NCBI GenBank assembly: GCA_022616415.1
Contig: JAKEEU010000296.1
Span: 19,879-83,878, forward strand
Origin: Candidatus Zhuqueibacterota bacterium
Lineage (GTDB): Bacteria > Zhuqueibacterota > Zhuqueibacteria > Zhuqueibacterales > Zhuqueibacteraceae
DNA: 64,000 nt
Direction of reading: 5' to 3'
Positions 42,888 through 55,986 of this stretch are shown here, piece by piece. Made by a program: the position numbers and the translations under genes. Each line of letters begins with the position of its first letter. Position 1 is the first letter of the stretch. The notes under the pieces were generated by a model, which was given only the letters and a program-made list of their open reading frames with translations, did not search any database and was not told where the DNA came from.

Positions 42888-43247
42888 CTAAGCTTTAATC
42901 GTTGGTTCGTATTCGGAAACGACAATCGTAATATGACAAGAGCGCTTGCGAATGCGCGAAGCGCGGCCCATCGAGCCGGCGCGAAACCGCTTCATGGTAA
43001 AACCGCTGTCGACATAGGCGGTTTTGACGTAAAGATTCTCCGGATCGATTTTTTTGGCGCCGGGGTTGTTCATCATGTTGGCCACCGCCGAGCGCAACGT
43101 CTTCTCGATCGGCAGCGCCGCCCGCTTGCGCAAAAAATGCAGCGCATTGAGTGCCGCATCCACCTCCTGGCCGCGCACCAAATCAATGACGCGGCGAACT
43201 TTGCGAGGGGACATCCGAATATATCGCGCTATCGCTCTTGCTTCCAT
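42888..43247 (-). CDS. rplV: Ribosomal protein L22
   Basis: 119 aa. AIARYIRMSPRKVRRVIDLV, RGQEVDAALNALHFLRKRAA, NPGAKKIDPENLYVKTAYVD and GRASRIRKRSCHITIVVSE; the hairpin lines the exit tunnel. Eight bases before rpsC. Confidence 0.97.
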   Translation of the reverse strand: MEARAIARYIRMSPRKVRRVIDLVRGQEVDAALNALHFLRKRAALPIEKTLRSAVANMMNNPGAKKIDPENLYVKTAYVDSGFTMKRFRAGSMGRASRIRKRSCHITIVVSEYEPTIKA

Positions 43248-43271
43248 TTTCTAAAATGACTCCAAAATTGA

Positions 43272-43380
43272 GTTTGTAGTAACGCCTTCAGGCGGATGAT
43301 GTCTGAAACTTAAAATTCAGTTGCCGTTTTGGAGCATCATCTTCATCCCAACATCAGCGCCTGAAGGCGCTGCTACGAAC
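43272..43380. repeat. GTAGTAAC/CGCCT-family inverted repeat, copy 3
   Basis: Left end TTTGTAGTAACGCCTTCAGG, right end CAGCGCCTGAAGGCGCTGCT/ACGAAC. It fills the rpsS-rplV gap and touches the rpsS stop codon. Confidence 0.8.
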
Positions 43381-43697
43381 TATTTTTGCGGCGCAGCCGC
43401 CGGGGTGCCTGCCACTTTGGTCGTCTTTTCCGACCCGCCTTTGCCAGCGTGGCCGCGGAAGATGCGGGTCGGCGCAAACTCGCCCAGCTTGTGGCCAACC
43501 ATATTCTCGCTGATGTAAACCGGGACGAACTTGTTCCCGTTGTGAATCGCCAGCGTGTGTCCGACAAAATCCGGAATGATCATCGAACGCCGCGCCCAGG
43601 TTTTCACCACTTTTTTCTCGTTGCGGTTGTTCATCTGTTCGATTCGCTTCGACAGATTGGCATCCACATACGGGCCTTTTTTAACGCTGCGAGGCAT
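43380..43697 (-). CDS. rpsS: Ribosomal protein S19
   Basis: 105 aa. MPRSVKKGPYVDANLSKRIE, KVVKTWARRSMIIPDFVGHT, LAIHNGNKFVPVYISENMVG and HKLGEFAPTRIFRGHAGK. A tail of about 18 residues (GSEKTTKVAGTPAAAPQK) exceeds the common form. Confidence 0.97.
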   Translation of the reverse strand: MPRSVKKGPYVDANLSKRIEQMNNRNEKKVVKTWARRSMIIPDFVGHTLAIHNGNKFVPVYISENMVGHKLGEFAPTRIFRGHAGKGGSEKTTKVAGTPAAAPQK

Positions 43698-43711
43698 GAA
43701 CTTTCCCTAAA

Positions 43712-44539
43712 TTATTTACCGCGTCTCTTGACAATGTATTTGCTCGACGGCTTGCGTTTTTTGCGTGTCTTCAAACCTTTGGCCTTCTGTCCCCATGGCG
43801 AAGTCGGGTGCCGGCCGCCGGAACTTTTGCCTTCGCCACCGCCCATGGGATGATCGACCGGGTTCATTGCGACGCCGCGCACGTGCGGACGCCAGCCCAG
43901 CCAACGATTGCGCCCGGCCTTGCCGACCGAGATATTTTCGTGATCCAAATTGCCGACCTGGCCGATCGTGGCATAACATTCGGAACGCACCACACGCACT
44001 TCACCGGAAGGCAGGCGCAATTGCGCTTGATCGCCTTCACGCGCCATGAGTTGTATCGCGGTGCCGGCGCTGCGCCCGAGCTGGCCGCCGCGTCCAAGCC
44101 GCAACTCGACATTGTGTACGGTCGTGCCGACCGGCATATTGCGCAACGGCATGGCATTGCCCACACGAAACTCCGCGTTCTCGCCGGCCACCACCGTATC
44201 GCCGACCTGCAAACCGGCCGGCGCCAAAATATACCGCTTCTCGCCGTCAACATAGTGCAACAGCGCGATCCGCGCCGTGCGATTGGGATCGTATTCGATC
44301 GCGGCCACTTTCGCCGGAACGTCGCGCTTGTTGCGCTTGAAATCGATCAGGCGATATTTTCGTTTGTGGCCGCCGCCGCGAAAGCGCGAGGTCGTTCTGC
44401 CGAGATTGTTCCGCCCGCCGCTTTTCGATAGCGGCGCGAGCAACGACCGCTCCGGCGTCGTCTTGGTAATCTCTTCAAATGTCGGCGTCGAGGTAAAACG
44501 CAGGCTCGGCGTCGTAGGTTTGAACGTCTTTATGCCCAT
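43712..44539 (-). CDS. rplB: Ribosomal protein L2
   Basis: 275 aa, near the peptidyl-transferase centre. GRTTSRFRGGGHKRKYRLID, AIEYDPNRTARIALLHYVDG, EKRYILAPAGLQVGDTVVAG and the diagnostic GVAMNPVDHPMGGGEGKSSG followed by GRHPTSPWG. Standard length. Confidence 0.98.
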   Translation of the reverse strand: MGIKTFKPTTPSLRFTSTPTFEEITKTTPERSLLAPLSKSGGRNNLGRTTSRFRGGGHKRKYRLIDFKRNKRDVPAKVAAIEYDPNRTARIALLHYVDGEKRYILAPAGLQVGDTVVAGENAEFRVGNAMPLRNMPVGTTVHNVELRLGRGGQLGRSAGTAIQLMAREGDQAQLRLPSGEVRVVRSECYATIGQVGNLDHENISVGKAGRNRWLGWRPHVRGVAMNPVDHPMGGGEGKSSGGRHPTSPWGQKAKGLKTRKKRKPSSKYIVKRRGK

Positions 44540-44548
44540 AACAAAAAT

Positions 44549-44610
44549 GTTAGCCCGTTAGCTGGTTCGCTGGTTAACCCGTTAACGAGCTAACCGGCAA
44601 ACCGGCCAAC
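44549..44610. repeat. GTTAGCC/GTTTGCC modular palindrome, copy 4
   Basis: GTTAGCCCGTTAGCTGGTTC and AACGAGCTAACCGGCAAACC arms, between rplW and rplB. Same 8-mer vocabulary as copies 1-3 but in a different order. Confidence 0.75.
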
Positions 44611-44615
44611 AGAAA

Positions 44616-44918
44616 TTATTTCCCGGCAAAGAAATCGATCTTCTGTCCTTTTTTCAGCGTCACCACCGCCTTCTTGCGGTCGCTGCGCCGGCCGAACGTC
44701 ATGCCACGGCGCGTGCTCATGCGCTTGGTCTTGCCCTTGAGATTGACCACGCGCACCGCTTCGACGGTCACGTTGAATTTTTTCTCAACCGCGCGCTTGA
44801 TCTCAAGCTTGTTGGCCTCGCGGTGCACCTCGAAGCCGTACTTGCCGAGCTTTTCAGAAAGATTCAGCATCTTTTCCGTCAACACCGGTTTGAGCAAAAT
44901 TTCTTCCGTAGGTCTCAT
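44616..44918 (-). CDS. rplW: Ribosomal protein L23
   Basis: 100 aa; docking site for SRP and trigger factor. LLKPVLTEKMLNLSEKLGKY, FEVHREANKLEIKRAVEKKF, NVTVEAVRVVNLKGKTKRMS. Overlaps the rplD stop by 4 bases. Confidence 0.97.
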   Translation of the reverse strand: MRPTEEILLKPVLTEKMLNLSEKLGKYGFEVHREANKLEIKRAVEKKFNVTVEAVRVVNLKGKTKRMSTRRGMTFGRRSDRKKAVVTLKKGQKIDFFAGK

Positions 44919-45544
44919 GCTGCTAAAACTCCCGCGATGCCGGCAATCGCGCTTTCTTGAATGAACAACTTTTTGCAGTCCAGCAACTCATAAACCGAAG
45001 CCGAGGGCGCAATTTGCACGTTGAGCTTTGGCAGGTTGCGGCCCGCGCGCAACAGCATCGCGTCTTGCTTGGGCAACAGAAAAAGCGCTTTCACGTTATC
45101 GGCGGCAAAATTCTTGAGAACGGCGAGCATGTCTTTGGTTCTGCCGCTCTCCACCGTAAAATCTTCGACGACGGTCAACTGCCCGTCTTTGGCTTTGCTG
45201 GAGAGCACCGATTTTCTCGCCAAACGGCTGGTTTTTTTGTTGATCTTTTCGTCGTAATCATGCGGAACCGGGCCAAAGACGCGGCCGCCGCCGACCCAGA
45301 GCGGTGAACGTGTCGTTCCGGCACGCGCCACGCCGCGTCCTTTTTGCTTCCACGGCTTCTTGCCGCCGCCGCGCACGAGCTTGCGATTTTTCGTCATGTG
45401 TGTGCCCTGGTGTTGATTGGCCCGATGCGCTTTAACCGCCAAGTAAACCACATGCTCGTTCGGCTCGATGCCGAAAACACTATCCGGCAGCTCGATGGTT
45501 CGGCCTGATTTTTGGCCGTCTTTAGTATAAACGTCGACTTGCAT
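44915..45544 (-). CDS. rplD: Ribosomal protein L4
   Basis: 209 aa. AVKAHRANQHQGTHMTKNRK, LVRGGGKKPWKQKGRGVARA, GTTRSPLWVGGGRVFGPVPH are the tunnel-loop signature. L4 represses the S10 operon in some bacteria; no specific leader is recognisable here. Confidence 0.98.
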   Translation of the reverse strand: MQVDVYTKDGQKSGRTIELPDSVFGIEPNEHVVYLAVKAHRANQHQGTHMTKNRKLVRGGGKKPWKQKGRGVARAGTTRSPLWVGGGRVFGPVPHDYDEKINKKTSRLARKSVLSSKAKDGQLTVVEDFTVESGRTKDMLAVLKNFAADNVKALFLLPKQDAMLLRAGRNLPKLNVQIAPSASVYELLDCKKLFIQESAIAGIAGVLAA

Positions 45545-45554
45545 GATTTATCCT

Positions 45555-45622
45555 CGCATAGCGCATGGCGCCAAGCGCAGAGCGTTGTTGTACGCCTTGT
45601 GCTATGCCCTTTGCGCTTTGCA
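45555..45622. repeat. GCGCAT/AGAGCGC modular palindrome, copy 2
   Basis: GCATAGCGCATGGCGCCAAG and CTTGTGCTATGCCCTTTGCG, between rplC and rplD. Resembles copies at 32361 and 61886. Confidence 0.65.
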
Positions 45623-45626
45623 TTCG

Positions 45627-46244
45627 TTACTTTGAAATCAACACCATGCCATTGCGTGCGCCGGGGACGCCGCCGCGCACCATCACAATGTTATTTTCCG
45701 CATCAACGCGCACGACCTTCAAATTGCGCACGGTGACACGCGCATTGCCCATTTGGCCCGCCATCCGCGTGCCTTTGTACACGCGGGAGGGATACGAACT
45801 GCCGCCCACCGAGCCTGGCGCGCGCCTGCGGTCACTTTGCCCGTGAGAGACAGGACCGCCGCCGAAGTGATGGCGCTTGACCACGCCCTGAAAGCCTTTG
45901 CCCTTCGAGATGCCGATCACCTTCACCTCTTCGCCAACCTGAAAAATGTCGGCCTTGATCACATCGCCGAGCTTGAATTGGCTGACGTCGAACGTGCGGA
46001 CCTCGCGCAGATAGCGCATCGGCTTGACGCCGGATTTTTTGAAATGGCCACGCTCCGGCTGCTTCACGCTTTTGTCACGCTTCTCCTCGAAACCAAGCTG
46101 CAAGGCATCGTAGCCGTGCCGATCCTGGGTGCGGATTTCGGTGACGTAGCAGGGGCCGGTTTGAATGACGCTGACCTGCACATCATTGCCCTTCTCGTCA
46201 AAGATGCGGGTCATGCCCAATTTTTTGCCGATCAATCCACTCAT
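45627..46244 (-). CDS. rplC: Ribosomal protein L3
   Basis: 205 aa. MSGLIGKKLGMTRIFDEKGN, GPCYVTEIRTQDRHGYDALQ, GKGFQGVVKRHHFGGGPVSH, then GSSYPSRVYKGTRMAGQMGN. Glutamine-methylation region (GGPVSHGQSDRRRAPGSVGG) is normal. Confidence 0.98.
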   Translation of the reverse strand: MSGLIGKKLGMTRIFDEKGNDVQVSVIQTGPCYVTEIRTQDRHGYDALQLGFEEKRDKSVKQPERGHFKKSGVKPMRYLREVRTFDVSQFKLGDVIKADIFQVGEEVKVIGISKGKGFQGVVKRHHFGGGPVSHGQSDRRRAPGSVGGSSYPSRVYKGTRMAGQMGNARVTVRNLKVVRVDAENNIVMVRGGVPGARNGMVLISK

Positions 46245-46246
46245 GT

Positions 46247-46555
46247 TCAGACCTTAATTTCCACATCGACACCGGCCGGCAATTCGAGCTTCATCAAGGC
46301 GTCGACAGTCTTGGGGGTGGAGTTGAGAATGTCGATCAGCCGTTTGTGGATGCGGGTCTCAAATTGCTCGCGCGATTTTTTATCCGCGTGTGGCGATCGC
46401 AGCACCGTATAAACGGAACGATTCGTCGGCAACGGAATGGGGCCGGCAATCGCCGCGCCGGTTTGCTTGGCGGTGCGAATGATCTTGTCGGTCGACTTGT
46501 CGATCAACCGATGATCATACGCTTTGAGTTTGATGCGAATTTTTTGCCCTACCAC
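46247..46555 (-). CDS. rpsJ: Ribosomal protein S10 (NusE)
   Basis: 102 aa from GTG 46555 (GGAG 9 bases upstream); the longer frame from TTG 46570 exceeds the family. VGQKIRIKLKAYDHRLIDKS, AGPIPLPTNRSVYTVLRSPH, ADKKSREQFETRIHKRLIDI, ending LPAGVDVEIKV. First gene of the S10 cluster; also an antitermination partner of NusB and NusG. Confidence 0.95.
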   Translation of the reverse strand: MVGQKIRIKLKAYDHRLIDKSTDKIIRTAKQTGAAIAGPIPLPTNRSVYTVLRSPHADKKSREQFETRIHKRLIDILNSTPKTVDALMKLELPAGVDVEIKV

Positions 46556-46578
46556 GGATATGCGCTCCAAGCTTCGGC

Positions 46579-46641
46579 AAAGTCGGACTTGCGCTGCAAA
46601 ATTCTGCGCCTCAAAAACTATTTGACCGCAAGTCCGACTTT
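46579..46641. repeat. Inverted-repeat element, copy 2 (AAGTCGGACTTGCG family)
   Basis: Arms AAAGTCGGACTTGCG and CGCAAGTCCGACTTT are perfect complements. The loop (AATTCTGCGCCTCAAAAAC) resembles the reverse complement of the copy at 5707. Confidence 0.8.
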
Positions 46642-46652
46642 ACTGATGATTT

Positions 46653-46686
46653 AACAAAACAATGGGCATTGCTGTTGGCAATGCCC
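46653..46686 (-). terminator. Hairpin between tuf and rpsJ, probable terminator
   Basis: Perfect 9-bp stem GGGCATTGC / GCAATGCCC with a 5-base loop. The minus strand continues ATTGTTTTGTT and the plus strand has a seven-T run, so it may be bidirectional. Likely separates the str genes from the S10 genes. Confidence 0.7.
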
Positions 46687-46724
46687 AATCTTTTTTTGGG
46701 CCGACCCCGCGGTGCGGGGTTAGC

Positions 46725-47915
<1,191 letters not shown>

Positions 47916-47993
47916 GAATCAGCCTCCCGAAAAAACTTTGTGCGTTATTAGCTCGTTTTCAAAATTTTAGGTCATTGGCCGTGACGCATCCGC

Positions 47994-50090
47994 TCATCTG
48001 ACGGCTTGGGCTTTGCTTTCCGTCAAACTTTCTGCCAAGGATTGCGGCACCGGCTCGTAATGTGAAAATTGCATGGTGTAAATCGCGCGCCCCTGCGTCA
48101 GCGAACGCAGCGTCGTGGCATAGCCGAACATCTCACCCAATGGCACCGAGGCTGCAATCACCTGCGCGTCGCGTCGCGGCACGAACCCACGAATGCGTCC
48201 CCGCCGGGAATTTAAATCGCCCATCACCTGGCCCAAGTATTCCTCCGGAACCACCACTTCCACATCCATCATTGGCTCCAACAACACCGGGCTGGCCCGT
48301 TTCGCCGCATCCTTGAATGCCATCGAGCCGGCAATTTTGAAGGCCATTTCCGAAGAGTCGACCTCGTGGTAAGAGCCGTCAATCAGCGCCACTTTGATAT
48401 CGACCATCGGATAGCCCGCGATTACACCCGTATGCATCGCTTGCCGGATGCCTTCCATCGCCGGCTTGACGTATTCTTTTGGAACGACGCCGCCAATAAT
48501 CTTGCTCTCAAACTCGAATCCTTTTCCCGGTTCGTTCGGCTCCATTTCGATAACCACATGTCCGAATTGGCCGCGGCCGCCGGATTGATGCACGAATTTG
48601 CCTTCCGCCTCAACCTTCTTGCGAATCGTTTCTTTGTATGCCACCTGCGGCTTGCCGACGTGCGCATGCACTTTGAACTCGCGCAGCAAGCGATCGACAA
48701 GAATTTCCAGGTGCAACTCGCCCATGCCGGAGATCAGCGTTTGGCCGGTCTCTTCGTCGGTGCGAATTCGGAAGGTCGGGTCCTCATCCGCAAGCTTGTT
48801 CAAAGACTCGCCCAGTTTGTCCTGATCGGCTTTGGTCTTCGGCTCGATGGCCACGGAAATGACCGGCTCGGGAAAGTGCATCGATTCGAGCACGATTTGC
48901 TTGTTCTCCGTGCATAACGTGTGTCCGGTTTTTGTCTCTTTCAAGCCCACCGCCGCCACGATGTCGCCGGCGCGCGCTTCCTTAATATCCTCGCGTTTGT
49001 CCGCATGCATCAAGAGGATGCGGCCGATGCGCTCTTTTTTGCCGGTGGTGCTGTTATAAACGTAACTTCCCGCTTCAACCGTGCCGGAATAGACGCGAAA
49101 ATACGTCAACTTGCCGACGTAAGGATCGGTCATAATTTTGAAAGCCAAAGCCGCCAGCGGCGCCGCCGGGTCGGGTTTGCGGACGATTTCTTCGCCGGTC
49201 TTGGGGTGAGTTCCCTTCGTCTCCGGCATATCCAGCGGCGAGGGCAAATAATAATTCACCGCGTCGAGCAGACGCTGCACGCCTTTGTTTTTGTACGACG
49301 CGCCACATAAAACGGGAACCATGCTCACGTCAATGGTGGCCTTGCGAATGGCTGCACGGATTTCCTCCTCCGTAATCGGCTGGTCGTGCAGATACTTCTC
49401 TAATAAAGAATCGTTGTATTCGGAGACGGCTTCGAGCAGGTGCGTGCGATGTTCTTTGGCCTTCGCTTGCAGCTCGTGAGGAATATCGATCTCTTCCCAC
49501 TCGACGCCGAGCGTATCATCTTTATAAACCACGGCCTTCATCTTGATCAGATCGATGAGACCGGTAAAAAGATCGCCATCACCCATCGGAATCTGCAGCG
49601 GCACGGCGTGCGCGCCGAGACGCTCGCGGATCATTTTTAGAGCGCTGTAAAAATCGGCGCCGACGCGATCCATCTTATTAATGAAAGCGATGCGCGGCAC
49701 GTGATAACGATCGGCTTGGCGCCAAACCGTTTCAGATTGCGGCTCCACGCCGCCGACGGCGCAGAACAAAGCGATCGCGCCGTCCAAAACGCGCAACGAC
49801 CGCTCGACTTCGATGGTAAAATCAACGTGTCCGGGCGTGTCAATGATATTGATATTGTGGTCTTTCCATACGCAGGAAATGGCGGCGGAAGTAATCGTAA
49901 TGCCGCGCTCTTTCTCCTGCTCCATCCAATCGGTCGCGGTATTGCCGTCGTCCACGTTGCCAATACGATGGATTTTGCCCGTGTAATAAAGAATGCGCTC
50001 CGTCGTCGTCGTCTTGCCGGCATCAATGTGCGCCATGATGCCGATGTTGCGCGTTTTGCTTAGATCGTAATTGTCGTTATTCTTAGGCAT
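47994..50090 (-). CDS. fusA: Elongation factor G
   Basis: 698 aa translocase. G motifs AHIDAGKTTTTERIL, ITSAA switch region, DTPGHVDFTIEVERSLRVLD and INKMDRVGADF; then domains II-V, with ETGQTLISGMGELHLEILVD and GSYHEVDSSEMAFKIAGSMA. Normal, canonical EF-G with no unusual insertions. Between rpsG and tuf. Confidence 0.98.
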   Translation of the reverse strand: MPKNNDNYDLSKTRNIGIMAHIDAGKTTTTERILYYTGKIHRIGNVDDGNTATDWMEQEKERGITITSAAISCVWKDHNINIIDTPGHVDFTIEVERSLRVLDGAIALFCAVGGVEPQSETVWRQADRYHVPRIAFINKMDRVGADFYSALKMIRERLGAHAVPLQIPMGDGDLFTGLIDLIKMKAVVYKDDTLGVEWEEIDIPHELQAKAKEHRTHLLEAVSEYNDSLLEKYLHDQPITEEEIRAAIRKATIDVSMVPVLCGASYKNKGVQRLLDAVNYYLPSPLDMPETKGTHPKTGEEIVRKPDPAAPLAALAFKIMTDPYVGKLTYFRVYSGTVEAGSYVYNSTTGKKERIGRILLMHADKREDIKEARAGDIVAAVGLKETKTGHTLCTENKQIVLESMHFPEPVISVAIEPKTKADQDKLGESLNKLADEDPTFRIRTDEETGQTLISGMGELHLEILVDRLLREFKVHAHVGKPQVAYKETIRKKVEAEGKFVHQSGGRGQFGHVVIEMEPNEPGKGFEFESKIIGGVVPKEYVKPAMEGIRQAMHTGVIAGYPMVDIKVALIDGSYHEVDSSEMAFKIAGSMAFKDAAKRASPVLLEPMMDVEVVVPEEYLGQVMGDLNSRRGRIRGFVPRRDAQVIAASVPLGEMFGYATTLRSLTQGRAIYTMQFSHYEPVPQSLAESLTESKAQAVR

Positions 50091-50194
50091 AAAAAAACTC
50101 CATAACTCATCAAGAGAACACCATGAAGCGACCTTCTCCTGAGGTATGGAGAAAATGATTTATCACTTCGAGGCTACTTCTCCAAAAAATATAT

Positions 50195-50240
50195 TGAAAA
50201 TTGCAAACTGAAAATTTTCAATTTAAAACTTTCAATTTCT
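50195..50240. repeat. AT-rich TTGAAAATTT palindromic block
   Basis: Variants of TTGAAAATTGCAAACTGAAA and TTTTCAATTTAAAACTTTCA between rpsG and fusA. Related to the perfect palindrome at 63330. Confidence 0.6.
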
Positions 50241-50269
50241 TTAATTATATCCGAAAGTCGCGTCCAGCC

Positions 50270-50737
50270 TTACCAACGAAAATGGGCAAATGCCTTGTTA
50301 GCTTCGGCCATTTTGTGGGTATCTTCACGCTTCTTGATCGCGTTGCCTTCGTTATTGGAAGCGGCGATGAGTTCCGAGGCCAGCTTGTCCGACATGGTTT
50401 TTTCGCCGCGCTCACGGGCATAAGTAATCAGCCAGCGAATCGCCAACGCCTGGCGGCGCTCCGACGAGACTTCGACCGGCACCTGATAGTTGGCGCCGCC
50501 GACGCGCCGAGACTTGACTTGCAGAATCGGCTTCACGTTCTCAACAGCTTTTTGAAAAATGCCCACGCCCTCTTTGTTGGTGCGTTGGCCGATCACGTCG
50601 ATGGCCTTGTAAAAAATGTGCTCCGCCACGCTGCGCTTGCCTTCCCGCATCAAGCTGTTGATGAACTTGGTCACCAAAATACTGTTGAACTTCGGATCGG
50701 GCAGTACTTCACGCTTATCAGCTCTTTTTCTTCGCAT
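50270..50737 (-). CDS. rpsG: Ribosomal protein S7
   Basis: 155 aa. MRRKRADKREVLPDPKFNSI, LVTKFINSLMREGKRSVAEH, GGANYQVPVEVSSERRQALA, IRWLITYARERGEKTM. Represses the str operon in E. coli; an equivalent site is not visible by eye. Confidence 0.98.
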   Translation of the reverse strand: MRRKRADKREVLPDPKFNSILVTKFINSLMREGKRSVAEHIFYKAIDVIGQRTNKEGVGIFQKAVENVKPILQVKSRRVGGANYQVPVEVSSERRQALAIRWLITYARERGEKTMSDKLASELIAASNNEGNAIKKREDTHKMAEANKAFAHFRW

Positions 50738-50749
50738 AAGAATATTTAT

Positions 50750-50876
50750 TGTAGTCCTGCCCCCTTGGCCCGATTTTCATTTTAACCGTAATTAAGGAAA
50801 GTCGGGGCTTATGGGGCGCTTTTACTACCTTGAAATCATCGTTTTTTAGATCGGCCCACAAGAGGCCGGGACTACG
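50750..50876. repeat. GTAGTCCTGCCCCC variant inverted repeat
   Basis: TGTAGTCCTGCCCCCTTGGC on the left and GGCCCACAAGAGGCCGGGAC/TACG on the right, in the rpsL-rpsG gap. A half-copy starts at 62418 between rplK and nusG. Confidence 0.65.
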
Positions 50877-50890
50877 TAAAAATGGTGATA

Positions 50891-51271
50891 TTACGCTGCC
50901 GCTTTTTTGCGCTTGGTGCCGTACTTCGAGCGTCCCTGATTGCGGTCATTCACGCCGCCGGTGTCGTAGACGCCGCGCACAATATGATAACGCACGCCGG
51001 GGAGATCCTTCACACGGCCGCCGCGAATGAGCACGATCGAGTGTTCCTGCAAATTATGCCCTTCGCCGGGGATGTAGGCGGTCACTTCGTACTGATTCGT
51101 CAGACGCACCCGCGCCACCTTGCGCAACGCCGAGTTGGGCTTTTTCGGGGTGGTCGTATAAACACGTGTACAAACGCCTCGCCTTTGCGGCGATCCCGTA
51201 AGCGCCGGAGCGGAGGTCTTCCGCTTCAGCTTCTCTCGCCCTAAACGAACCAACTGATTTATCGTCGGCAA
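50891..51271 (-). CDS. rpsL: Ribosomal protein S12
   Basis: 126 aa from TTG 51271, directly after AAGGAGG; upstream ATG-led frame (from 51328) adds a non-family N-terminus. PTINQLVRLGREKLKRKTSA, VYTTTPKKPNSALRKVARVR, PGEGHNLQEHSIVLIRGGRV, KDLPGVRYHIVRGVYDTGGV. Decoding-centre residues look wild type for streptomycin sensitivity. A TTG start is uncommon for this gene. Confidence 0.96.
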   Translation of the reverse strand: MPTINQLVRLGREKLKRKTSAPALTGSPQRRGVCTRVYTTTPKKPNSALRKVARVRLTNQYEVTAYIPGEGHNLQEHSIVLIRGGRVKDLPGVRYHIVRGVYDTGGVNDRNQGRSKYGTKRKKAAA

Positions 51272-51453
51272 ATCGCCTCCTTCAAATACACAAATAAAAA
51301 ATATAACTAACTTTTGTGCGAAAAGCAACTTTTTTTTTCACATTTTGCACAATCTTTGCAAACACGCTCGTGTAACGCCTTTAGGCGTAAAAGCTTCGAG
51401 CTAACAAAAAAGTTCGCTCCATAGTTGAAGCATTCCCTAAATGCCAACGTTTT

Positions 51454-51522
51454 GCGCCTGCCCCGCTCCGCCTTTCCTTAAATTAAATTAGTTTTTATAA
51501 GGATGCGGGGCGGAGAAGGCGC
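51454..51522. repeat. GC-rich inverted repeat between rpoC and rpsL
   Basis: Arms GCGCCTGCCCCGCTCCGCCT and GCGGGGCGGAGAAGGCGC flank an AT-rich loop. A small CGCCTTTAGGCG hairpin is nearby at 51376. Confidence 0.75.
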
Positions 51523-51535
51523 TACTATGAACATC

Positions 51536-55765
<4,230 letters not shown>

Positions 55766-55790
55766 ATGAGAGTTATGATTCGCAGCTACG

Positions 55791-55854
55791 TTCGTAGTAA
55801 CCCCTTCAGGGGTCGGATGCTTGGCATGATGTGCCTGATAGCATCACTACAAAC
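55791..55854. repeat. GTAGTAAC-family inverted repeat, copy 4
   Basis: TTCGTAGTAACCCCTTCAGG and CTGATAGCATCACTACAAAC arms, between rpoB and rpoC. Confidence 0.75.
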
Positions 55855-55868
55855 TTTTACTTCCAAAA

Positions 55869-55923
55869 CTAACGGATGTCTTGCACGCGGGATATCAAAA
55901 GCTGGTCATATTTCATCCGTTAG
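55869..55923. repeat. ACGGATG inverted repeat
   Basis: CTAACGGATG and CATCCGTTAG are perfect arms around a less symmetric centre. The same word forms the arms of the palindrome at 36717 and occurs at 11054. Confidence 0.65.
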
Positions 55924-55962
55924 AATTTTTTCTTTTTCTGAAAAAAATTTCATGGGCTCATT

Positions 55963-55981
55963 CCCAGACGAGTCGTCTGGG
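55963..55981. repeat. CCCAGAC hairpin after the rpoB stop
   Basis: CCCAGACGAGTCGTCTGGG followed by TTACG, 5 bases past the rpoB TGA on the minus strand. Could form an mRNA 3' hairpin. Confidence 0.8.
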
Positions 55982-55986
55982 TTACG

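Noticed and set aside
42208..42891. 227-codon + strand frame opposite rpsC, and similar long frames opposite rpoB, rpoC, tuf and hutU
   Set aside because: All mirror conserved minus-strand genes and have no independent motif; they are reading-frame shadows.
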